Shown: positions 11,122-19,846 of the stretch, one piece after another
Layout of the letters: every line of letters starts with the position of its first letter
Position numbering within the stretch: the stretch's first letter is position 1
Source of the DNA: Nitzschia sp. pyKryTriq1
Lineage: Eukaryota; Bacillariophyta; Bacillariophyceae; Bacillariales; Bacillariaceae
NCBI GenBank assembly: GCA_956465555.1
Contig: OY101124.1
Span: 620,001-684,000, forward strand
Direction of reading: 5' to 3'
Length of the DNA: 64,000 nt
Translations under genes and position numbers: made by a program
The notes under the pieces: generated by a model
Told to the model about the DNA's origin: nothing
The model's database searches: none
The model's input: only the letters and a program-made list of their open reading frames with translations

Positions 11122-13899
11122 ATGGACGTGGAGAAGTTCCGAAAACGATCAATGGATGAGGAGGAAGTGGTGTTTGGCAGTTCGCCGAACGCAGTGGCGA
11201 GTAGTCCAGCGAGTACCGGTACGGAGGGCAGTGTGAAAGAAGCGGTGAAACGATGGGAGAAAGAATTTGCGGCTGTGATGGGTTCGAGTACTCGTACGAA
11301 AACATCGAAAGCTAACATCACGCTGAAATACGATGGTGATGATTCCTATTCCGGCAGCATCGAAGATGTTTATGAGGACGAGTATGACGCCCGCGATGAT
11401 GACGAGGACGACAACAAGAGTTTTGAGATGGAACTGACTGTCTTGGCCCGCTCAGAAACTCTTTTGACAGAAGAACTCAGTCGTCTCGCCTCTCCTTCGC
11501 CGGTAGGTGTAGCACACGAGGGTCGTGCTGGTACCAGTACTCGTACCGGTAGGATACCACCGCGACGACCGGACCCCCCAGCTAACGGTACGAGATTCGG
11601 GCGTCCTACGTTAAGCATTCGCGTGGATCATCATCCGCCAACTCGTGGTGGTACCCACCAGCAGCTGCCACAGCACAGTCAGCTTTTGGAGGAACCTGGC
11701 TACGAGTACAGTAGTGACTCCTCGTGTCGGCAATATCCTTTGCCAGATCCCGAAGAGCAAATCATGTACCATCGCTCTCCACGACGACAACATTCACAAC
11801 AACTACAGCAACAGCAGGATCCCTCTTTTCAGCCTCTTTCTCCCCAATCGGTGTTATCACCTCGTCGGAGACGAAGGAAATCTGTCTGTCGATATCGTTG
11901 CTGCCACAAGTCTGGGCTAGTACGAGTCGTCTTTGTTGTCTTCGCCACAACCGTTTTGCTATTGGCGGTCCTTCTGCCATTGCGGAAGCAACACGATCTC
12001 CTCAAACAGCAAACCTTGCATGTCGTCGACTTTCTAGTTAGTCATGGTATTTCCACAAGGGAAGATTTGGAAAGCCTTGGATCCGCACAATATCGTGCCG
12101 CCCAGTGGATTTCGAAGGATGCTTCTGATCAAGTAGGTCGGAGGCGCTCTTGGTCGGGTGGGAGGAATGACCCGGTATCGCTGGATCTTATCGATCGCTA
12201 CGTGGTAGCAGTCCTTTACTTTTCGCTGGGTGGTGGAGAGCCTGGCGTCTGGCCTAAGGATTGGGATTTTCTCAGCCATGAACATGTTTGCATGTGGAAC
12301 ACAAAGAAGCAAGAACATCTTACCTCGAACAACAATGATGATATTCTTAAAACGTCGCTTGGAGTCCATGAATGCCAAGAGGACGAGTTCGGAAATCTTG
12401 TTCCCACTGGAATCGCATTAGGTAAGCAGCTTGGTATGGATGATCAGCTAAATGTGAATGACGTTGAGTGATGATTCAAAACTCACTCCCCGCCATTTTC
12501 ATCCTCGTCAATGTAGCTTTCCCCGGCCTTTCCGGTGCACTCCCCGATGAACTTGGGCACTTGAGTCGTCTACAATCTCTTCAGATTGATCATAACCACG
12601 CCATGGGTGGTTTGCTTCCTACTTGTATCCACAAATTGAGTATGCTGCGGAAGCTGTCGTTGCAAGGCTGTTCGATCGCAGGATCCTTACCCCCGTGGAT
12701 TGGAGATTTGACCCAGCTGACGGATTTGACACTAAGCGACAATCGATTGCAAGGAAAGGTTCCTCCGGAACTAATTCGATTGACCAATCTGAAGACATTG
12801 AAATTGGACCGAAACTTGATCTCGTCGCCCTTGGACTTCTTTGGACCGCTCGTCCTTCTAGAGACATTGCACGTGCAAGACAATCTAATGAACGGTGTTG
12901 TGGAAGCATCACTACTCTCGAATTGGAACCGTTTGATAGAACTGGATGCCAGTGAGAATCAAATAACAGGGTCGCTCCCCGCCAACTTACTTTCACTTCC
13001 CAGTTTGCAGAAGGTTAATCTCTCGGGAAATCGTCTAGAGGGTCCCATCCCGTCGGTCAATGTCGAATTCAACGCCAATTTGAAAGTTCTGCATTTGCAG
13101 TGGAATGAATTGGATGGATCCCTCCCTTCTACCATCACTCGGCTCATTTCCTTGGAGCATTTGGATGTCTCGATGAATCTCATGACCGGAGCGATCCCAG
13201 GAAGTCTCGCATCGCTTCGCCATCTCAAATCAATATCTCTTGGCAACAACGACTTTGCACCTGCCTCGATCCCAACCTCTCTCTTTTTCCTGGACAAGCT
13301 GGAACGGCTTTCTTTGCCTCGTTCGGGTCTGACGGGTAGAATCGTGGAGTCCATCGGCTCCTTGTCAAATTTGAAAGCATTGGATATCAGTAAGAATGCC
13401 TTGACAGGCCCGATACCGGAGGGTTTGGGTCATCTATTGCTTCTCCAGCACCTTTCTCTGCGATACAATCGATTGACTGGGACAATCCCGGAGTTGATGA
13501 ATCAGTTGACCAACCTCGGTAAGTACATGACCCGCCAGGTGTATCAGTGTTTCTGTTACTGTACCAGCTTCACTTGGTCTCACCCTCTTGTGTCGGTAAC
13601 CATCACGCGCACTTTTAGATGCCCTGTTGTTAGAGGGAAACCGCTTCACGGGTACAGCGCAATCCCTTTGTCATTCCTCTGGAGACATTGGAGAGCCCGC
13701 AGCAGTTGTTGCGAACATCAGTGTCTTTTCCAGTGATTGTTACGACAATATTTTGGCATCGCCGTCGGGTAGCACCATCAACAGCAGCGATCCGTCCACA
13801 CCAATCTTCCTTTGCCCTTGCTGCACTGTGTGCTGCGGCGGGAGCACCGACATGGCGTGCAGCATTGATTCCAATCCGGATGATGTTTGGGCTCCATAG
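11122..13899 (+). CDS. Transmembrane leucine-rich repeat protein, copy 2
   Basis: Three exons, 11122-12421, 12517-13518 and 13619-13899; introns of 95 and 100 bp. The intron positions match those of copy 1: one just before the first LRR (giving IALAFPGLSGALPDELG) and one near the end of the LRR array (giving LTNLDALLLEGNRFTG). The 860-residue product has a longer cytoplasmic region with acidic, Pro- and Gln-rich stretches, a membrane span at about 268-288 (VVFVVFATTVLLLAVLLPL), the same juxtamembrane module (AQYRAAQWIS, DRYVVAVLYFSLGGG, HVCMWN) and about a dozen LRRs. It ends with CPCCTVCC, parallel to CSCCDLCC in copy 1. Ligand and partners unknown. The pair arose by duplication, with fast divergence of the cytoplasmic parts. 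Confidence 0.87.
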
Positions 13900-14374
13900 C
13901 GTACTACTCTAGAGCGTGGTAAATCAACAAATGAGAGGAAGGATTCATTCATTCATCCTTTGCCAAAGAGTATACTCGTAGCTACATCTTTTACACATCT
14001 ACCCGTACTCGTACCGGCAGTACAGTATCTGGAAATGCAATACGAGTAGATAGCAGGCAGCAGACACGTCTGGAACGATTTCCTCGATTGAAAGAACGCA
14101 CGTGCGTCAGCCGCCGCCGGGACTGGCACATGATGACGTCAGAATATTTTCGCAAAAATCAAGATTTTTACTTCTTAATCACTCGACAGCATGGCGTCGA
14201 CGATGGTGCTTTTTAAAAGAGGACAAAGGATGACGATGATGCTGCCGTCAAAATAAAGGCTCGTCTCCTCGCAGAATCTACAGATATCCGCTTGTGTATC
14301 CGAAATATAGGTTGCTCCTGAAGGGGAAAGGACGTTTCTACGAGAAAGTGATCCGACGGGAGCGTCCCAAAATC
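13900..14374. other. Intergenic region with a CRE-like site
   Basis: Contains a palindromic TGACGTCA at 14134-14141, about 240 bases before the next start codon. TGACGT elements bind bZIP factors and mediate CO2/cAMP responses in a diatom (established for Phaeodactylum carbonic anhydrase); a role here is inference. The rest shows no gene. Confidence 0.5.
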
Positions 14375-15013
14375 ATGATGATTCGATCTCTAGAAATCGG
14401 ACGAACCCTTCATCGTGTGGGTGTCCAAAACTCAAGGCCCGTGGTTGCTTCTGCTCTTCGATCTTTTTTCGGTACTGGTGTCACAGAAGAAAAGGTTTGG
14501 AAGGTTTATTTATCGGGCGAAATCCATAGCGACTGGCGAGAGGTGATCGCCAATGGAGTGGCCAAGAAGAATCTACCGGTGTCTCTTACTTCTCCCAACA
14601 CAAGCCACGAGGATAGCGACGATTGCGGAGCGATTATACTGGGAATGCAGGAGGAACGTCCCAACTGGGACAAAATTGGAGCTAACATGAACGCTATTCG
14701 CACCAAAACATTGCTCAGCGAAGCGGATATTGTGGTAGTGCGATTCGGCGAAAAATACCGTCAATGGAACGCTGCTTTCGACGCTGGCTATGCTTCGGCT
14801 TTGGGAAAGCCCATCATCACGCTGCATCCTCCTGCAATTTCGCACATGTTGAAGGAGGTAAATGCGAGTGCCAATTCGGTTTGTGAAGATCCGGAACAAG
14901 TTGTGGCTACTTTGGCGTACGTAATTCGTGGGGACCTCCCGACAACGCCATTCGATGGAGATAAGTACATTCCTATCGCAGACAGGCTCGGTAAAGGAAA
15001 CCCCAATCCCTAA
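14375..15013 (+). CDS. YtoQ family protein, probably organelle-targeted
   Basis: 212 residues. After about 40 N-terminal residues with several Arg and few acidic residues (MMIRSLEIGRTLHRVG), a mitochondrial-like presequence, the protein matches the bacterial YtoQ family throughout: VYLSGEIHSDWRE, then RTKTLLSEADIVVVRFGEKY, RQWNAAFDAGYASALGKPII and a C-terminal ATLAYVIRG. The family is related in fold to nucleoside 2-deoxyribosyltransferase-like proteins, but its reaction is not established, so none is claimed. ATG 14375 is used because the frame further upstream starts only at GTG and shows no conservation signal. The family is mainly known from bacteria; acquisition by transfer is a reasonable inference. 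Confidence 0.82.
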   Translation: MMIRSLEIGRTLHRVGVQNSRPVVASALRSFFGTGVTEEKVWKVYLSGEIHSDWREVIANGVAKKNLPVSLTSPNTSHEDSDDCGAIILGMQEERPNWDKIGANMNAIRTKTLLSEADIVVVRFGEKYRQWNAAFDAGYASALGKPIITLHPPAISHMLKEVNASANSVCEDPEQVVATLAYVIRGDLPTTPFDGDKYIPIADRLGKGNPNP

Positions 15014-15118
15014 ACATTTTTATAAGAAGAAAACTTGGCCGAAATCGATTCCTGCTGTTTTAACTCTCAAATCATCGCTCTTGTGATTTTAAAAACCAAG
15101 ATAAGCGTTCCCATAATT

Positions 15119-15670
15119 TTACTTGGTGTACATTTTGGAAAGATCCTCGACAGCGTGTTCCAAGGCGATGCAATCTGATTCGTCCATCGATTGCTTTGCC
15201 TTCATTGCCGCTTGCATGGCTACGTGGTGCGTCTTGAGAGCCTGGAGATAATCAGACTCGGACTTGAAATTTGCCCGTTTCACCCGTTGGCAGAGACAGT
15301 AGTCACTGACCAAGGAGATGATTTTGTTGCAGTGTTCTTCTTTAGTGTTGATCCATCTTACCATTTGGTTCAGAGAGAGCAAGTCAGATCCCATCGTTTG
15401 ATGAAGTGCCCTAGAAGACCGCATAGCCCTGCGAATCGTAGTGCAAGCCTCCCTCATTTCATTAACAATGGCCGGGTCGTCAAATATGCCACATGGGACT
15501 TGGCAATGATTGAAAGTGATCGTTGGTTCTGGCGTTGCTAGAACCAAACTGACTGCTCCGAGAAGAAGAATACTTGGTCTGAAGATATGGGAGCTGGGTG
15601 CAGCTGGGGTCACATAAGATGAGAACAGGCGAGCTTGGCGTGACAAAGGCCGCCACTTGGTGCTATACAT
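15119..15670 (-). CDS. Nickel superoxide dismutase with N-terminal leader
   Basis: 183 residues, single exon. It carries the nickel-hook signature H-C-x2-P-C-G (HCQVPCGIF) at residues 55-63, followed by the helical region expected of NiSOD (MREACTTIRRAM, LNQMVRWINTKEEHCNKI, DYLQALKTHHVAMQAAMKAKQ). In known NiSODs the hook His is the N-terminal residue after removal of a propeptide and its amino group binds Ni. Here 54 residues precede it, with a basic start and a hydrophobic stretch (SILLLGAVSLVLA), so import and precise processing before H55 are implied. Mature length would be 129 residues, near the bacterial value. Position 9 of the hook is Phe where the Streptomyces enzyme has Tyr. The enzyme would convert superoxide to oxygen and peroxide, in plastid, mitochondrion or secretory space. 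Confidence 0.9.
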   Translation of the reverse strand: MYSTKWRPLSRQARLFSSYVTPAAPSSHIFRPSILLLGAVSLVLATPEPTITFNHCQVPCGIFDDPAIVNEMREACTTIRRAMRSSRALHQTMGSDLLSLNQMVRWINTKEEHCNKIISLVSDYCLCQRVKRANFKSESDYLQALKTHHVAMQAAMKAKQSMDESDCIALEHAVEDLSKMYTK

Positions 15671-16322
15671 GGCTCTCGATGAACGTAGAGCCTACAGGTA
15701 AAAGGTAATAAAAGAAAACGACGACAAGCAAATAGTTGCCAATGAGTTGATATCGCAGATCGAAAGAGAATAACCAGCAAACTGAGCGACGATCGCACCT
15801 GCTGAATCTTCACTGTTTGAAACTGAGATGACAATCAAATCCTTCTCGTGTCTCTTATCTTGAGATGTCTTCAGTTGCAGCCCCTCGAAAGCTGGTCTAC
15901 TAGACAGGGCAACTATGCACTATCAAAGATTGTGGGAAGGGTACGCAAGAAGCAGCATCTTTGATTGAGACTGCTATGGGCTTCTCGCTGATGTTGATGA
16001 GATCAGAGCGGACGGAGAGCTTTTATTGGAGTAGCTTTATTGGATCCTTCTTTGGATGCGCGCAAACGCGAGCGAAGGATTCATACTTCACTCGTAGTAG
16101 TCGTAATGGGGTCGTGGTAGTCGAACGCAACATATAAATATACACGGGTATATTTTATAAGTTCGGGCGAGCCGGCGATCGCTGAAAAGGCGAACTCGCG
16201 GCGGGTGGTGCGTGAAGTTCCGCTCACTAAATTTTGGATCGCTCATAATTCCAACTTCCAACTTCCAGCAACTCCATTCATTCTTTCACATTTTTTCTAC
16301 CACATCACCCTTTGCAGCAACA
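15671..16322. other. Divergent intergenic region
   Basis: Lies between the minus-strand NiSOD gene and a plus-strand unknown gene, so it should hold both promoters. TATAAATATACACGGGTATATTT at about 16133-16155 is an AT-rich palindromic stretch. No gene supported. Confidence 0.5.
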
Positions 16323-16919
16323 ATGAATGATTTGTATTTCGTCACAGTCGACACCCAAGGACGATCCTCGTCTGATATCCGCGGGTATCAGGAATATATC
16401 AGCTCCTTTCGATACTTCAGCAAGCACATTGCAGGACATCCAGACATAGTATGCTACAAGTGCAAAGTCGCTAAACTCTGTGGTCTCGACATGAAGGTTT
16501 ATTTCCTAAACGATGACACAACTACAGTACATGATGACGCCAATACAGTCGTGAGAAAAGAAATCAATCGAGCTGCATCGTTATTGACGCTCGATCCGTC
16601 TACTGGTTTGGCAGAGCACCGCATACGCGGCGTGGCCTTCGTGGTTTTGGACGACGGGGTTGCACCTCTCTCCCTCAACCAGGTGTGGGGCATCCAGGAG
16701 CTGATCAACTACGCCAAGGATGTTTATCAATCAGACTCTGGACAACACAAGAGCGGGAAAAAAGAGCTCCTGAAATCATGCAAGCTCTATCGCCAGAAAG
16801 AGTGGGGACCATTATCTATCTACCAAACACGCCCAGAACTTTGCCCCACTGTTGCATCTCAAAGCTTGGCGAAGTCAAAAGATTCCCAGCGCCCATCGTT
16901 TCATCAGATTCAAGTATAG
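16323..16919 (+). CDS. Unknown protein, tandem paralogue A
   Basis: 198 residues from ATG 16323 (CAACAATGA context). I do not recognise the family. It is clearly homologous to the gene that follows: both begin MND, share V-D-T-(Q/R), KVA-x-LCGLDMKVYF, N-(R/G)-AA-(S/T)-LLT-(L/F)-DP-x-TG, VWGIQ(E/D)LI, and WGPL(S/T)IY. No signal peptide, membrane span or known catalytic motif is visible, so a soluble protein is likely. The C-terminus is shorter than in the paralogue and ends in a Ser/Gln-rich tail. Confidence 0.8.
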   Translation: MNDLYFVTVDTQGRSSSDIRGYQEYISSFRYFSKHIAGHPDIVCYKCKVAKLCGLDMKVYFLNDDTTTVHDDANTVVRKEINRAASLLTLDPSTGLAEHRIRGVAFVVLDDGVAPLSLNQVWGIQELINYAKDVYQSDSGQHKSGKKELLKSCKLYRQKEWGPLSIYQTRPELCPTVASQSLAKSKDSQRPSFHQIQV

Positions 16920-17408
16920 ACTTGTAGGCGCCCCTTATCCATGTGATTTTTTGGCGAGCATAATCTGAATGTTCGCGGCTGCACTACCTAGTAGCTGTTA
17001 AAATATACTAGTTACAACGACTTTTCTCCCTGTTTCAAAGAAACAAAGCAAGAATCAAAATACAAAAGGATGGAAAATCGGCTGGTAGGGGATGGCATCT
17101 CCAGTATTATACCGGTAGATCGCTAACATTGTCAAGTAGACACTCGAAAGTTACTTTCGCCAAAATGTCACATCTCCAGCACGTTCTGCTTCATCGTCGG
17201 GTCACCCGGCGTTCGGTGCTCGATGATACCAAATTAGAGTTAAAGGAGCGTTGCAAGATTTTGCCCAACCGCTAAAATGGGAATCCCACGGAGCCTTTTC
17301 GGAACCCCGACACACTTCGCAAGATTCCTGGACTGTTTCGTGGTATCCACATCACTGTTCATAAAAAAATAAAACAAGCCAAGACTTTCCAAACAATTAC
17401 GTTCGATA
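16920..17408. other. Intergenic region between the tandem paralogues
   Basis: 490 bases; the first part is the 3' UTR of paralogue A and the last part the promoter of paralogue B. No gene or obvious repeat seen. Confidence 0.5.
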
Positions 17409-18248
17409 ATGAATGACAAGGTTGCCACTGTTTTCGTTGATACCCGTGCTATGTATCCATCGGACATCGATGGCTACGAAGAACATACTATTGCCCGTGA
17501 CGCTTTCGATGCACATGTACTCTTGAAGCCCAGAGTAAAATGCATCAAAAGCAAAGTTGCCGATTTATGTGGTCTGGACATGAAGGTGTACTTTCATGAC
17601 TACGTGCGCAATAACCCGCGAGCATTGCAAGATCCACCAGAGTTAGCGATCGCCTATGAGAAGGACGAGCTTTGTCCAAGGAATATGGTCAATGGAGCTG
17701 CAACGTTGCTCACATTCGATCCGCGGACTGGTTTCCCAGAATACACTGTTCTCGGGGAGGCGTACGTCGTCGTGGACAGTGGCGATTATCCCCTCTCTAG
17801 TCACCAGGTCTGGGGAATACAGGACCTGATCAGCGAGGCTAGAGACCTGTACTACTGTGATCCCGAACATTTACACCGTGGCCAACGTCAGCTTCTTCGA
17901 TGGTGTTTTGCGTATCGTAACCAGGATTGGGGCCCACTCACTATCTATGAACCACGCATTGACTTTGAAAACAAGAAGAACTCTCACAATGACGAAAACA
18001 AGGTATCCTTCAAGGATTTGGAAGAGTCCACCAAGGCTCAGCAGCACATCAAGGAGATTCATGACTATTACAACCATCGACACTTCCCAGATTGCGGCTG
18101 TTCAAAATGCAACCAGTTGCGGTACAGTCGAGACCGCAACGGAGAGAGCTGCAGCGAGTTCAAAAACTCCAGAAAAGATGAGAAAGGTGCGAAATCTCGC
18201 CGATGGGCGCTGTTTCCAGTGGGAAATGTGATGTGCAACCTCGAGTAG
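17409..18248 (+). CDS. Unknown protein, tandem paralogue B, with a C-x-C-x2-C tail
   Basis: 279 residues from ATG 17409. The first about 180 residues align with paralogue A over the whole length, with the same conserved blocks (KVADLCGLDMKVYFHD, VNGAATLLTFDPRTGF, SSHQVWGIQDLISEARDLYY, WGPLTIYEPR). It then has an extra, highly charged C-terminal region containing HFPDCGCSKC, which with the preceding YYNHRH could bind a metal; this is inference. Function unknown. The extension is the main difference between the copies and could define separate roles. Confidence 0.8.
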   Translation: MNDKVATVFVDTRAMYPSDIDGYEEHTIARDAFDAHVLLKPRVKCIKSKVADLCGLDMKVYFHDYVRNNPRALQDPPELAIAYEKDELCPRNMVNGAATLLTFDPRTGFPEYTVLGEAYVVVDSGDYPLSSHQVWGIQDLISEARDLYYCDPEHLHRGQRQLLRWCFAYRNQDWGPLTIYEPRIDFENKKNSHNDENKVSFKDLEESTKAQQHIKEIHDYYNHRHFPDCGCSKCNQLRYSRDRNGESCSEFKNSRKDEKGAKSRRWALFPVGNVMCNLE

Positions 18249-18579
18249 GATTGTGTTCCTACTTGAAAATGAATTGAAACGTTAGAGTGAGTTCGTTCAC
18301 GTAGAGAACCATCATCATCGTGGCCGTCCAGTAATCTCATTCGCGAAATAGCACCTACAGCGACGGTGCTCCAATAATACATGTGGTAGAATATACATTA
18401 TGCCCATTCTATGTTTCTTTTCAATTATAGTGTCGGACAGATGCCTTCCAAATACATCTTCACAGCGTGGGAAACGAACCGTGGACGATGTATAAATATT
18501 ATTCGGACACTGCACCCTCACGGCTTCCCTACCATAATTTTCAAAAAAGTCAACAAGCAGACACATCCAACCGATCACC
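18249..18579. other. Intergenic region
   Basis: 331 bases without a supported gene. Confidence 0.4.
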
Positions 18580-19167
18580 ATGAGCTACTCGTACACAGAT
18601 CCAGCTTCCCATTCCCTTTATCAAGGCGGTGATTCTTTTCTCAACGATTTTTCGGACACGAAGGATCGCAGGAATACAGGCGACACCACCACGATTCCCC
18701 ATGCAGGTTGTATCAACCTTGCTGAACCACCATACCTTCATCGCAAGCAAATTGCTTTCTTATATTCGGCTGAACCACCCTACCTTCATCGCAAGCAAAT
18801 TGCTTTCTTATATTCGACTGCCATGACCGACAGGGCAAAACAAGGTCACCCCGATCACTCTTGTCATCCCATGACACCATCTTCTTCAACGCCACCATCA
18901 AGCAAGGGAAGTGAGCCTCGCTCTTCTCGTTTCATCGGATCGTCGTCGTCTTCGTCGTCCACAAAATTAACACCACCAGGACCCTTCATGTTTAGCCCCC
19001 AAGACCTGGATTTACCATTGGATGATGATCTTTGGTTGCCCGCTGAGCAAGCTTCCGAAATGTCCATGACGTCTCTGGAAGCTGGCGCCATTCATCACGG
19101 CTCGAACGGTGCGTCGGTGGAGCGTGGGATGCTCTTCCCCTGGATGTCGGACGCCGAGATTGTCTAG
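18580..19167 (+). CDS. Unknown Ser-rich protein with a 16-residue duplication
   Basis: 195 residues, start ATG in CACCATGAG context. No family recognised. The most striking feature is a perfect 16-residue tandem repeat, AEPPYLHRKQIAFLYS twice at about residues 48-79, encoded by a 48-bp DNA duplication. The second half is Ser/Pro-rich with a run of Ser and ends in an acidic, Trp-containing segment (DDLWLPAEQ, FPWMSDAEIV). It is probably a disordered protein; short length and low complexity make the call uncertain. Confidence 0.5.
   Translation: MSYSYTDPASHSLYQGGDSFLNDFSDTKDRRNTGDTTTIPHAGCINLAEPPYLHRKQIAFLYSAEPPYLHRKQIAFLYSTAMTDRAKQGHPDHSCHPMTPSSSTPPSSKGSEPRSSRFIGSSSSSSSTKLTPPGPFMFSPQDLDLPLDDDLWLPAEQASEMSMTSLEAGAIHHGSNGASVERGMLFPWMSDAEIV
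18721..18816. repeat. 48-bp tandem duplication in coding sequence
   Basis: Two copies (18721-18768 and 18769-18816) differing at one base (CCATACC versus CCCTACC). The difference is silent for Pro, so the encoded 16 residues are identical. Confidence 0.9.
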
Positions 19168-19846
19168 AGAGACGACGTCGTTTTGGTTGGTCGAGTGTTG
19201 CTGTCATTATTTGTGTGATTGCAGCATCGGGACACCATGAGCCTCTTTTAAAAAAAAAAAAAATCATTAACCATACTGTAAACTACTACCGGTATACGCA
19301 CTACGTACTCTAGAGAGGATGACTCATTCCAACTTGAGATTTTTCTTATGTACCGCATGTCGCCGTATTTGGCGAAACAAAATAATCGTGCGTGAATAAT
19401 ACACAACAGTAAGATGATGTGTCCGTCGTACAGTACGTCAAAAGGAAATGGCGACGTTGACGTGGTTAGTCGAAGGATTCGATGATTTTCCTTCAATCAG
19501 TAGTTAATACAAGGATAACGCGATACCGGCTGGTACGATAGTAGGAAGTGAGCACTGCGCAATGGATCTCGTAGTGTTGTCAAGCGCATCAAGGGCGTTC
19601 AGAAGCATCAAGCTACAGTAGTTGTGCCGGTATTGATTGAGCTATTCGAGACTGCATTGTTCGTTCCTCTATTCGTTTTAAATGTTTTCATAACATTACT
19701 CAATTTCTGTGCAATTAGTTCCTACCTTGCGTGAAGCGCGTCAAAAGCAGCGTCAAAATCTAAGAGGTTTGTGCTTCGTTGTTCGCTTCTTTTGTTCGTT
19801 CCTTTATTTGTTCGACAAATCCACGGATAACATAAGAGAAAACACC
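19168..19846. other. Intergenic region
   Basis: Contains an A14 run at about 19250-19263. No gene supported. The end of this stretch is the leader of the secreted protein that follows. Confidence 0.5.
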
